Source: an uncultured Ruminococcus sp.
GTDB lineage: Bacteria > Bacillota > Clostridia > Oscillospirales > Acutalibacteraceae
Assembly: GCA_910585865.1 (NCBI GenBank)
Contig: CAJUGO010000001.1
Location: 62,001-126,000, forward strand
Reading direction: 5' to 3'
DNA: 64,000 bases
Part shown: one piece after another, positions 18,125-26,062 of the stretch
Layout: every line of letters begins with the position of its first letter
Position numbering within the stretch: position 1 is the stretch's first letter
The notes under the pieces: generated by a model
Database searches by the model: none
What the model was told of the DNA's origin: nothing
Seen by the model: the letters and a program-made list of their open reading frames with translations, nothing else
Translations under genes and position numbers: made by a program

Positions 18125-18442
18125 CTAATTTTTATTCTTTTTTTCTTTCTCCAAACGAGAAATAACAACGCTACTTTTTAACCTTTCCTTATCTTCAAGT
18201 ACTGACTTCCGCACCTGAACTTTGAGTCTTTCAAAAGGCGTATCCTTTTTACCAATAATCTCTTTGGGGCCAAGCTTCTTAGGCAGCAAATTTGATGCGC
18301 CCGGCTGTCCGGTCATTTGAATAACAATATTTTCATGCTGGATCAGTGCAAAAAGTTGGCTGAGTGATTTACACTCATCAATTGCTTCAAGCAGTTGGCG
18401 AGTAGTTTTTTTCTGATATCCTTTTACATCTGGACTGCCCAA
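18125..18442 (-). CDS. Uncharacterised basic protein, about 105 residues
   Basis: Not recognised. The predicted product is charged and highly basic at its C-terminus, with KKTTRQLLEAIDECKSLSQLF (helical) near the start and ERLKSSVVISRLEKEKKNKN at the end; no signal peptide or membrane segment. The start offered is TTG at 18442 with GGGGAA six bases upstream; no other convincing start was found, so the N-terminus is uncertain. It has a strong private terminator, which argues that it is a real transcription unit. It is divergent from the GH25 lipoprotein gene. A DNA- or RNA-binding role is possible from charge alone. Confidence 0.6.
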   Translation of the reverse strand: MGSPDVKGYQKKTTRQLLEAIDECKSLSQLFALIQHENIVIQMTGQPGASNLLPKKLGPKEIIGKKDTPFERLKVQVRKSVLEDKERLKSSVVISRLEKEKKNKN

Positions 18443-18701
18443 TTTGATTCCCCGTCTTTCCGCTGTATTCCGCCTTTTATTGACAGTATCTTTTATTATA
18501 CTGAATTTTCACACTATTTTCAATATAAAATTCATTTTATTTTATTTACAGAAAATCAATTTTATGATATGCTGATTTTAAGTAATTGCTGAATTAATAA
18601 CCATATAAAGTGTTAAAACATATTTTCGATCTAATTTATGGAATATTTTCATACAGTAATTACTTAAAAACTAAAGAGGTTATTTATTGGAGATGATAAT
18701 T

Positions 18702-19610
18702 ATGAAACGGCTTTACAGCACAGTTTTGTCAACTGCAGCAGTATTTTGCACTATTTTATGCGGCTGTTCAGGTAACAATACCAATAGTACAATTGCAGCG
18801 ACAGACTCAACTATTGCCACCCCAACAGATACTACTGTAAAAACAACCGGCGAAAAGATACATATTAACGACAGCACTCTCGGAGAAATTTGGATTACGG
18901 AACTTGACGGAGTAGCAAAAAATACGCTTAATAATGCAAACTTTACGTCTGACAGCACATTTAAATATTACAGCGAAAACGGAAAACCGGCATCATTAGA
19001 AGGTATCGATATATCGTCTTACAACGGTGAGATTGACTGGAATAAAGTAAAAGACAGCGGTATAGACTTTGCAATGATAAGAATCGGCGGACGCGGCTAC
19101 GGCAGCGACGGCACGCTTTATGAAGATGATAAAGCAATTGAAAACATTAATAATGCCCAAAACGCCGGAATAAAAACAGGCGTGTATTTTTTCTCTCAAG
19201 CTATAACCACAAGTGAAGCAGTTGAAGAAGCTGATTATGTTAAAAACTTACTTGGCAGCATAAAACCTGATTTTCCTGTTGCCTATGACTGGGAGATTAT
19301 TAAAGATGACGATGCAAGAACTGATAACGTGTCAGCAGCTCAGGCAACTGAATGTGCAAAAGCATTTTGTGATCGTGTTAAAGAAAACGGATATACCCCT
19401 ATGATTTATTCTCCAAGCAAAGAGCTATACTTTAAATATGATCTGTCACGTCTGGCAGATATTGATATATGGTACTGTGAGTATTCGGACGTTCCTAACT
19501 TCTACTATCAATTTTCAATGTGGCAGTACTCATCAACTGCCACTGTCAGCGGTATTGAAGGCGAAGTTGACCTGAATATTTGTTTTACAAATATTGCCGA
19601 CTATGATTAA
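18702..19610 (+). CDS. GH25-family lysozyme-like lipoprotein
   Basis: About 302 residues. The signal peptide ends in a lipobox (TILCGC), followed by a Thr/Ser-rich linker. From about residue 105 a glycoside hydrolase 25 domain begins with LEGIDISSYNGEIDWNKVK, continues IDFAMIRIGGRGYGSDG, GIKTGVYFFSQA and the catalytic AYDWEI (DxE), and ends WQYSSTATVSGIEGEVDLN. GH25 enzymes cleave the muramic acid-GlcNAc bond of peptidoglycan. ATG 18702 has GGAG nine bases upstream; an in-frame TTG at 18687 would add five residues. luxS follows after 17 bases. Confidence 0.9.
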   Translation: MKRLYSTVLSTAAVFCTILCGCSGNNTNSTIAATDSTIATPTDTTVKTTGEKIHINDSTLGEIWITELDGVAKNTLNNANFTSDSTFKYYSENGKPASLEGIDISSYNGEIDWNKVKDSGIDFAMIRIGGRGYGSDGTLYEDDKAIENINNAQNAGIKTGVYFFSQAITTSEAVEEADYVKNLLGSIKPDFPVAYDWEIIKDDDARTDNVSAAQATECAKAFCDRVKENGYTPMIYSPSKELYFKYDLSRLADIDIWYCEYSDVPNFYYQFSMWQYSSTATVSGIEGEVDLNICFTNIADYD

Positions 19611-19627
19611 TAAGGAATGATAATAAT

Positions 19628-20083
19628 ATGAAAAAGATTGCAAGTTTTACAATAAATCACAATACACTTATGCCCGGGGTTTATGTTTCAAGAATTGACG
19701 GTGACATAACAACATATGATATGCGGTTTATCAAACCAAACACTCCTCCATACCTTCCAAGTCCCGTAATGCATACAATAGAGCATTTGTTTGCCACATA
19801 TGCACGCAACAGTAAATTTGCTGATAATGTAATTTATTTTGGACCTATGGGATGTCGGACAGGTTTCTATTTTCTGGTTCGAGACTTAACACAGGAACAA
19901 GCCCTTGAGCTTATAAAGGAAACCGTAAAAAAGTGTGCCGAGCATACAGAAGAAATTCCCGGAACAACGGCGATTGAATGCGGAAATTATCTGGAACACG
20001 ACCTAAATGGTGCTCTGAAGGCGCTCAACGAATATTACAATTTGTTGATTGAATACAAAGTAGATAACTTAAAGTATAATTAA
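19628..20083 (+). CDS. luxS: S-ribosylhomocysteine lyase LuxS
   Basis: 151 residues, full length. Metal ligands His49 and His53 (HTIEHLFATYARNS) and Cys118 (ECGNYLEHDL), with catalytic Cys76 in GPMGCRTGFY. LuxS splits S-ribosylhomocysteine into homocysteine and the AI-2 precursor in the activated methyl cycle. GGAATG provides the ribosome binding site. It lies 17 bases after the GH25 gene and is followed by an untranslated stretch with inverted repeats but no clear terminator. Confidence 0.97.
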   Translation: MKKIASFTINHNTLMPGVYVSRIDGDITTYDMRFIKPNTPPYLPSPVMHTIEHLFATYARNSKFADNVIYFGPMGCRTGFYFLVRDLTQEQALELIKETVKKCAEHTEEIPGTTAIECGNYLEHDLNGALKALNEYYNLLIEYKVDNLKYN

Positions 20084-20170
20084 AATCAAGAATTATTGTA
20101 TATGTTGTCTAGTTTCACTCATACAACTCCCTAGATAAATTATTTAAAATAACATTTTTTGTTTCTCTTA

Positions 20171-20198
20171 TTGCAATTTTGTTACATTTTGGTATAAT
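20171..20198 (+). promoter_or_regulatory. Sigma-A promoter before the G5/M23 gene
   Basis: TTGCAA at 20171-20176 and TATAAT at 20193-20198 are 16 bases apart. The expected RNA start near 20205 lies past the ATG at 20201, which supports the TTG at 20255 as the start codon. Confidence 0.75.
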
Positions 20199-20254
20199 TA
20201 ATGTATCGTGTTTGTTACAGAAATGTAACACTTAATGAGATAGGAGAAATTATT

Positions 20255-21808
20255 TTGAAGACAAGATTTATTGGTTTGGAAGGTTTCAATGAAATAGAAA
20301 GCCTTTCAACAACCGGAAAAAGCGTAAACAGACGCAAGCTTAACAAGGCTCAAAAAACTGTGCGTTTTATCAAAAGGGCAACCACACTGTGCGTTAGCAA
20401 GCTTAAAATCAAATCAAAAAATATATCTGCTATAATTACTGTAAAATCAGCTGCGGGCAAACAGAGTGATACAAAATCATCGTGTACACCTGTTCTTGAC
20501 AGACATTACAACGAAAACCGCAGCGGCGCAAAAAGTGAATTTTCATGTTCTGCAAGAGAAGCTGTTGCAGGGTTCTCTTTAAAAAGCAATAAGGTCTATG
20601 CTCACAGCGCACCAGCAAACAGTCAGCGTACACATGCCGTATTAAAGAAAAAGGCAGTTCTTGCCGTTGTTGCATGTATGTCAGCCGTAACACTTTCATG
20701 TGTCACTGTTGCAAGCGCACTTGACTATTCAGGAAATGATAATTCGGATAATACAGTTAAAAAAACTTTTTCCGCCGAACAAATTGCTTCTGAAAACACT
20801 GAAAATACTCAGCCCGCAAACGTTGTACTTCTTAACAGTTCAACAGCAGACGAGGCTCTCGGTACAATAGGAGAGGATGCTTATTCTTCTATTAAAAATG
20901 CAATTGTAAGCGAAAATGCAAATCATCAGTTTGTCGGTCTTTATATTGACAACAAACTTATCGGCGCAACAGACGAGTCGGAAGCGCTCCAAAATGCACT
21001 TGACAAAATTCTTGTTGATTACCGTAAAGATTATGATGACACAACAACAACTGAATTTGCAAACAGCATTGAAATAAAGGCTGTCAGCGCATTAACCGAC
21101 GGACTCATCCCGGCAGATGAACTTATTGACAAGGCGGACGGAAAATTATCAATTGCTCTTTCAACAGATATTGTTTATACAAGAGAGGTAAACTACGAAA
21201 CTAAGACCGAGTATGACGACTCAAAGCCTTCATCATACGAAGAAATAAAAACCGAGGGCGTCAAGGGTAAGGAAGAAGTTACCGTAAGAACAACATTTAT
21301 TGACGGTGTTCAGACAGATGCGGTTGAAACAGAGGCAAAAACCCTTAAAAAAACAGTAAATAAAGTTATAATAAAAGGATCCAGAGACGGAGTTTCATCG
21401 TCTTCATCATCAGGAAGTTCTTCCTCCGGCTCATTCTGCTGGCCTATGCCCTATACACATAATCTAACCAGCACCTTTGGCGAACGCTGGGGCAGACTCC
21501 ACGGCGGGCTTGATATTGCCGCCGGAGGAATCTACGGGCAGCCAATTATTGCGGCAGCCGACGGTACTGTTACTTTCTCGGGCGGAGATGATACAGGCTA
21601 CGGATATCATGTTATGATAGATCACGGCAACGGCTACTCTACCCTTTACGGCCACTGCAGTTCGCTCGCAGTTTCATCAGGACAGTATGTATCACAGGGC
21701 GATGTAATAGGATATGTTGGTTCAACCGGCAATTCAACAGGCCCTCATCTTCACTTTGAAATCAGAGTAAACGGCGTTCAGACCGACCCTCTCGGCTATG
21801 TAAGCTAA
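20255..21808 (+). CDS. Membrane-anchored G5-domain M23 metallopeptidase
   Basis: About 517 residues from TTG 20255, which has AGGAG eight bases upstream. A basic N-terminal region of about 130 residues precedes one membrane segment (VLAVVACMSAVTLSCVTVAS, about 133-155). Outside the membrane come a linker region, a G5-like domain (about 311-372, VNYETKTEYDDSKP to VNKVIIKG), a Ser-rich spacer and an M23/LytM domain with HGGLD (His415, Asp419), YGHC and HLHFE. M23 enzymes hydrolyse peptide crossbridges of peptidoglycan. The long cytoplasmic basic tail is uncommon. Single-gene unit with promoter and terminator. Confidence 0.9.
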   Translation: MKTRFIGLEGFNEIESLSTTGKSVNRRKLNKAQKTVRFIKRATTLCVSKLKIKSKNISAIITVKSAAGKQSDTKSSCTPVLDRHYNENRSGAKSEFSCSAREAVAGFSLKSNKVYAHSAPANSQRTHAVLKKKAVLAVVACMSAVTLSCVTVASALDYSGNDNSDNTVKKTFSAEQIASENTENTQPANVVLLNSSTADEALGTIGEDAYSSIKNAIVSENANHQFVGLYIDNKLIGATDESEALQNALDKILVDYRKDYDDTTTTEFANSIEIKAVSALTDGLIPADELIDKADGKLSIALSTDIVYTREVNYETKTEYDDSKPSSYEEIKTEGVKGKEEVTVRTTFIDGVQTDAVETEAKTLKKTVNKVIIKGSRDGVSSSSSSGSSSSGSFCWPMPYTHNLTSTFGERWGRLHGGLDIAAGGIYGQPIIAAADGTVTFSGGDDTGYGYHVMIDHGNGYSTLYGHCSSLAVSSGQYVSQGDVIGYVGSTGNSTGPHLHFEIRVNGVQTDPLGYVS

Positions 21809-21826
21809 TAAATAAAAAATATTTTA

Positions 21827-21867
21827 CCCCGATTTAGTTATGAAAGCTAAATCGGGGTTGTTTTTTT
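21827..21867 (+). terminator. Intrinsic terminator after the G5/M23 gene
   Basis: CCCCGATTTAG at 21827-21837 pairs with CTAAATCGGGG at 21847-21857, followed by TTGTTTTTTT. Confidence 0.92.
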
Positions 21868-21977
21868 ATTGTAATTTATTAAGTTGAAAAAACTTTTAAT
21901 AATTTAAAGAAAAATTTTATTACTTATAATAATTAATTTACATTTAAAAAATATATTAAAATGATTTTGATAAAATG

Positions 21978-22157
21978 TTAAATATCCTCTTCCTCTTTCA
22001 AATTTTCCAGTGCAACCCGCACTGCCTCAACAACAAAGGCAGAAAATGTGCAGTCTGTTCCCACAAGTGCCTCCTCAACCTCATCAATCACATCATTTGG
22101 AAAACGAATGCTTTTGCTTGTGGTTTCGGGTATCTTAGGTATTTTAAACTTTTTCAT
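21978..22157 (-). CDS. Small ribbon-helix-helix-like protein, 59 residues
   Basis: Translating the minus strand from ATG 22157 gives 59 residues. GGGAG lies about ten bases before the ATG. After a basic N-terminus the stretch SKSIRFPNDVIDEVEEALVG is a beta strand and helix like those of CopG/Arc-type ribbon-helix-helix proteins, and TFSAFVVEAVRVALENLKE forms the second helix. It may repress its own or a neighbouring gene; no toxin-like partner is adjacent, so an antitoxin role has no support here. It lies divergent from the lipoprotein gene at 22336, leaving a shared control region of about 180 bases. Confidence 0.75.
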   Translation of the reverse strand: MKKFKIPKIPETTSKSIRFPNDVIDEVEEALVGTDCTFSAFVVEAVRVALENLKEEEDI

Positions 22158-22237
22158 AATTAATTTATCTCCCGTAATTTTACTTTTTATATTAATTGTA
22201 AAGGAATATCATATTCTAGTTTGTGCTACATTTTGTA

Positions 22238-22266
22238 TTGCATTTCGTCATACTGTGTGATATAAT
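22238..22266 (+). promoter_or_regulatory. Sigma-A promoter before the lipoprotein cluster
   Basis: TTGCAT at 22238-22243 and TATAAT at 22261-22266 are exactly 17 bases apart, about 70 bases before the gene at 22336. Confidence 0.8.
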
Positions 22267-22335
22267 ACAGATAACATCAATTATTTTTGATGAATTTATA
22301 TACTATTTATTCATTAATAGAGGAGGAGATTTTCA

Positions 22336-22893
22336 ATGAATAAGGCATGGAAAAAAACAAAAATAAAAAAGCACCTAATTGTGATACCTTTGGCTGTACT
22401 ATCCGTAACATCATTACTTAACGGATGTGCTGCTTCATCTGCTGAAGATGTAGCAAAAGATGCTGCACAGGCTTACATTGATGGAAATGCATCTGCCTAC
22501 AGTGATTTACTAGCTCCTGGTTATGTTGATTATATGATAGGCTCTGGCGGATGGTATGACACGGTCGAAGAATTCCAAGAGGATGTAATTCAAGACGATA
22601 TTGATGAACTCAAAGATAAATTTATTGATCGTTGCGGGGAAAACTATTCGGTTGCAGTTACTGTTACAAGTGTTGAGCCCTGTGAAGATGAAGAAACGCT
22701 TACAAAAGTACAGAAAGAACTTATAAAAGATTACAATTATAAAGAAGGTGATGTTACATCTGTAACTCAGGTGGAGGTAAAATTACGCTGCACAGGAAAT
22801 GATACGGGTGGAGACATATACCACACCTACTATTGCGTAAAAGAAAACGGTAATTGGTATATACACAGACCTGATATTGATGCGCTTTCCTAG
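22336..22893 (+). CDS. Putative lipoprotein, 185 residues
   Basis: A basic N-terminus and hydrophobic stretch end in the lipobox SLLNGC (Cys31). The remainder resembles small NTF2-like or DUF4878-like lipoproteins: AAQAYIDGNASAYSDLLAPGYVDYM near the start of the mature part and HTYYCVKENGNWYIHRPD at the end, the latter typical of a final strand pair with a conserved W-Y-I. Family assignment is tentative. GAGGAGGAG precedes the ATG. First gene of a three-gene run with the membrane protein (33 bases on) and the larger lipoprotein. Confidence 0.7.
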   Translation: MNKAWKKTKIKKHLIVIPLAVLSVTSLLNGCAASSAEDVAKDAAQAYIDGNASAYSDLLAPGYVDYMIGSGGWYDTVEEFQEDVIQDDIDELKDKFIDRCGENYSVAVTVTSVEPCEDEETLTKVQKELIKDYNYKEGDVTSVTQVEVKLRCTGNDTGGDIYHTYYCVKENGNWYIHRPDIDALS

Positions 22894-22926
22894 ATAATAA
22901 ATATTAAAAAAAACAGGAGTATTAGT

Positions 22927-23463
22927 ATGGAAAACATAGTTTACAAAGCAAAGGGACTTAAAAAATCAAATTTTACATTACAATGTGTATTGGACATTGT
23001 TTTATTGATTATTGGTATTGCGGCATTGTTTTTCTCTCAGATGAAACATAAAACAACTTCAGTGTCGTTTTATACCTCGGCAGGCGCTTCTCTAGGATCG
23101 GGTGATTTTGGCGGCGGATATGTTTTTAAAGAAGATGCGAGAAATGTTATTTTTGCGATAGGAATAATTTTGATTGTTCTTGCTGCTGCATTCTTTGAAT
23201 CTGTTGTTATGCAGAACAAGTCGTTCATCACTCTTTTTGATAATCATATAGAAGCAATGCAGCGAGGGGCTTTTTTTATTCAAATCAAAAAGCCCGTTAA
23301 TGTTACATATGAAAAAATTAACGATGTGCAGCTAATTAAGTCGGAAAATGCGCTTAATACAGATAAAGTTGTTTTGTACACTACAATCGGTAAATATATT
23401 TTGACTATAAACGGTTCAGACAAAGCATACGAAATAATCAAAGATAAGATTGAAAACAAATAA
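22927..23463 (+). CDS. Membrane protein with a PH-like C-terminal domain
   Basis: 178 residues. Two membrane segments, about 17-37 and 74-96, are separated by a Gly/Ser-rich extracytoplasmic loop. The C-terminal 75 residues (ITLFDNHIEAM, VTYEKINDVQLIKSENAL, LYTTIGKYILTINGSDKAYEII) have the strand pattern of bacterial PH-like domains and would be cytoplasmic. Function unknown. It lies between two lipoprotein genes in a probable operon; AACAGGAG precedes the start. Confidence 0.6.
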   Translation: MENIVYKAKGLKKSNFTLQCVLDIVLLIIGIAALFFSQMKHKTTSVSFYTSAGASLGSGDFGGGYVFKEDARNVIFAIGIILIVLAAAFFESVVMQNKSFITLFDNHIEAMQRGAFFIQIKKPVNVTYEKINDVQLIKSENALNTDKVVLYTTIGKYILTINGSDKAYEIIKDKIENK

Positions 23464-23518
23464 TATTGTGAAGCTTTTTTAAAAGAAAATACATATTAAA
23501 AATCAGGAGGTTTGTAAT

Positions 23519-24925
23519 ATGAAAAGGAAATTTTTATTCCTTATTCTAATAGTGCTGATTATGTGCATAACTGTATGTGGTTGCGGCGAAAATGATAAAA
23601 ATAACAGCAATATTTATAAAAACGAAACATACAGTTCTTCAAGTGAATTGCAAAGTGAATCCGATGTTTCAAACAGTACTGAAAACGATATTGATATTAA
23701 AATACAGGTTTCCTATAATTTTAGTGAGGACAAGGCTTGGATAAAATTTCAAAAGAGTAAAAATCGCACTAACTATATTGGTTGTATCAATAAAAAAGGA
23801 AATCTTTTATTTTATTATAATGTAAATAATTCAAACACAGCAAAGGTTAAACCATATTCAAATGGTTATTCATTTCTGGAAACATCTAATTCATTGTATT
23901 TGTTAGATAAAAACGGAACTATTCTACAGACATATCCGGTAGATTCTAATAATAACAATAAACAGGTTATTGCATATGCCGATGGATATGTTTGGTGTCA
24001 AGAATATGTTGCCGAATTTGATAAGGCATATTTTAAATATACTTTATATGGGACTGACGGAAAGAGTGTTACTGATTTCAAATATGAAGGCACAGAACCT
24101 ATAGATAGCATGAACTATTATGAAAAAAAGGTTTGGGGTTATGATAAAAAAAATGAGGGCAAATCCCAAAAATGTTACTATTGTACTGAGGGTGACAAAT
24201 GGGTAAATTTCTCATACATACCAAATGATGAATATCAATTTTATTTTTATGATGATACAGCTATTATAGGTACAACATATGATGATGAAGATGATAGTAT
24301 AGGTTATTTATCGCTTATTGATACTAAAGGAAATTTATCTTATGCTCAATTACCCGAAAACGTGGGAAGATGGCATGATATAAAATGTTTTGCATTACGT
24401 GAGAATTGCTGTTTGCTGTATAACTATTCTAAAGATTCTCTTATTAGTTATAATGTTTCTTCAGATAAATTCGTTAAAATGGATAATGAATATGTGGATA
24501 AAATTAATTATGATGCTTTACCGGATGATTCGAATGCATTGGTGTTTGAAAACGGTAAGATTGCTTTGCCACTTATCGGCTCTGATAAAGAATCATATAT
24601 AGGTTTATTTGATACCTCATTAAACATTATTGGTGAACCTATAAAATCTATGATATATGATTTATCAGATGGAATATTTACAATCCAAAATAAAGATGTA
24701 TATGACGATAATCTAAATTTATTGTTTTCAGCCGATGACTTCGGATATAAAGCTGTATCACCTTTTCATAATGGAGTTGCACATGCTAAAAATGATGGTA
24801 TGCAGATGAGTTCGGGTGGAGATATCTATGGTTATGAAGGCAATTGGTTTTATATAGACAGAAACGGAGAAAAACTGTTCGATTCGGTTAATATCAAACA
24901 GGCGAAAGAGATTGAATTACCATAA
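23519..24925 (+). CDS. Putative lipoprotein with WG-like or propeller-like repeats, 468 residues
   Basis: The signal peptide ends in a lipobox (CITVCGC; Cys20 or Cys22), followed by an Asn/Ser-rich linker. Turn motifs of the type D-x-x-G-x-x-hydrophobic recur through the protein: INKKGNLLFYY, LDKNGTILQTY, IDTKGNLSYAQ and IDRNGEKLFDS, consistent with WG-repeat or beta-propeller lipoproteins common in Clostridia. Function unknown. AGGAGG lies seven bases before the ATG. It is the last gene of the cluster that begins at 22336, and ends at the terminator at 24949. Confidence 0.65.
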   Translation: MKRKFLFLILIVLIMCITVCGCGENDKNNSNIYKNETYSSSSELQSESDVSNSTENDIDIKIQVSYNFSEDKAWIKFQKSKNRTNYIGCINKKGNLLFYYNVNNSNTAKVKPYSNGYSFLETSNSLYLLDKNGTILQTYPVDSNNNNKQVIAYADGYVWCQEYVAEFDKAYFKYTLYGTDGKSVTDFKYEGTEPIDSMNYYEKKVWGYDKKNEGKSQKCYYCTEGDKWVNFSYIPNDEYQFYFYDDTAIIGTTYDDEDDSIGYLSLIDTKGNLSYAQLPENVGRWHDIKCFALRENCCLLYNYSKDSLISYNVSSDKFVKMDNEYVDKINYDALPDDSNALVFENGKIALPLIGSDKESYIGLFDTSLNIIGEPIKSMIYDLSDGIFTIQNKDVYDDNLNLLFSADDFGYKAVSPFHNGVAHAKNDGMQMSSGGDIYGYEGNWFYIDRNGEKLFDSVNIKQAKEIELP

Positions 24926-24948
24926 AAGTAATATTTCTTAACAAGCTA

Positions 24949-24983
24949 AAGTCTGACATAAGATAATTTCCTATGTCAGACTT
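24949..24983 (+). terminator. Bidirectional intrinsic terminator
   Basis: AAGTCTGACATA at 24949-24960 pairs perfectly with TATGTCAGACTT at 24972-24983, followed by TTT. It lies between the convergent lipoprotein and small Gly-rich protein genes. Confidence 0.88.
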
Positions 24984-24993
24984 TTTCCAATAT

Positions 24994-25176
24994 TTACTTA
25001 AACATATACTGTGCAGTATCTACGATTGATTCAACCGTGCGAAGTGCCCTGTTAGCCTTGCGCTTAAGTCTTGGGTTGCTGTCTACTGACTTTTTTCCAA
25101 TATATCCCACAGCCATACCTGCCGCAATACCGAGTGCAGCACCCTTTACCATATTCATCATCGGACTTTTGCTCAT
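24994..25176 (-). CDS. Small YtxH-like Gly-rich membrane protein, 60 residues
   Basis: The sequence MVKGAALGIAAGMAVGYIGKK is a short glycine-zipper-like membrane stretch; the remainder is basic and helical (NPRLKRKANRALRTVESIVD). It resembles small YtxH-type envelope proteins but is too short for firm assignment. A strong ribosome binding site, GGAGGTG, is seven bases before the ATG, and a terminator follows, so it looks like a genuine single-gene unit. Function unknown. Confidence 0.7.
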   Translation of the reverse strand: MSKSPMMNMVKGAALGIAAGMAVGYIGKKSVDSNPRLKRKANRALRTVESIVDTAQYMFK

Positions 25177-25279
25177 TTTTTACACCTCCGTTTGTTTTCA
25201 CAAGAATAAATCTTGCAATATTATTGTTTACGATTTAAAATATAATAAACACAACAAACTTAAACAGGAGTGATAACTT

Positions 25280-25798
25280 TTGGCAAAGCTGAATTTAGTT
25301 CTTGTTGAACCTGAAATTCCGCAGAATACAGGCAACATTGCACGTACCTGCGCTGCAACGGGCGCAAGGCTTCATCTTGTCAAGCCAATGGGATTTACCG
25401 TTGATGACCGCAAACTCAAAAGAGCAGGGCTTGATTACTGGCATTTTCTTGACATAACCTACTATGAAAATATTGACGACTTTTTTGAAAAAACAAAAGG
25501 CGGTACATATTTCTTTTTTTCGACAAAGGGAACTCACCGTTACTCGGACGTTTCCTATCCTGACAACTGCTATCTTCTTTTCGGCAAAGAAACAAAGGGT
25601 CTTGATGAATCCCTGCTTATGAAACATCCCGAAAACACGCTGAGAATACCTATGATAGACGAGGCACGAAGTCTTAATCTTTCAAACTCTGCCGCTGTTG
25701 CCGCCTATGAAGTATTGCGTCAGTGGGATTTTCCACAGCTTTTAAATGAGGGCGAACTTCATAACCACAAATGGAGCGATCTGAATAATCTGTCTTAG
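25280..25798 (+). CDS. trmL: tRNA (cytidine(34)-2'-O)-methyltransferase TrmL
   Basis: 172 residues of the SPOUT/SpoU class with the knot motifs: EPEIPQNTGNIARTCAATGARLHL at the start, YLLFGKETKGLDESLL (motif 2) and TLRIPMIDEARSLNLSNSAAVAAYE (motif 3). The short single-domain form is TrmL (YibK/CspR), which methylates the ribose of nucleotide 34 in certain leucine tRNAs. The start is TTG at 25280 with AGGAGTG upstream. A gap of 264 bases of very AT-rich DNA follows before pgk. Confidence 0.94.
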   Translation: MAKLNLVLVEPEIPQNTGNIARTCAATGARLHLVKPMGFTVDDRKLKRAGLDYWHFLDITYYENIDDFFEKTKGGTYFFFSTKGTHRYSDVSYPDNCYLLFGKETKGLDESLLMKHPENTLRIPMIDEARSLNLSNSAAVAAYEVLRQWDFPQLLNEGELHNHKWSDLNNLS

Positions 25799-25967
25799 AA
25801 ACCTCTATATTATGATTAGATATATACATTACCGTATCTTTAGTTATGTTTTAATACATATAAAACAACAAATTAATTACCATAAAATAAAATTTTAATT
25901 TTATAAATTTATTATTTTCACTTTTAAAGCAAAAATAACTGTATCATTAATTTTTTAAAGTTTTCTA

Positions 25968-25996
25968 TTGATAATAAAGGCATTTTGATATATAAT
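25968..25996 (+). promoter_or_regulatory. Sigma-A promoter before pgk
   Basis: TTGATA at 25968-25973 and TATAAT at 25991-25996 are 17 bases apart, giving an RNA leader of roughly 60 bases for the glycolytic run. Confidence 0.75.
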
Positions 25997-26062
25997 AAAT
26001 ACAACTGTGAAAATACTAAATTTTTACAATAATTCTTCTAATCAGGAAAGGAATGTATATTT

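Noticed and set aside
21978..22335. Toxin-antitoxin module with the ribbon-helix-helix protein
   Set aside because: No toxin-sized gene overlaps or follows the small gene on its strand.
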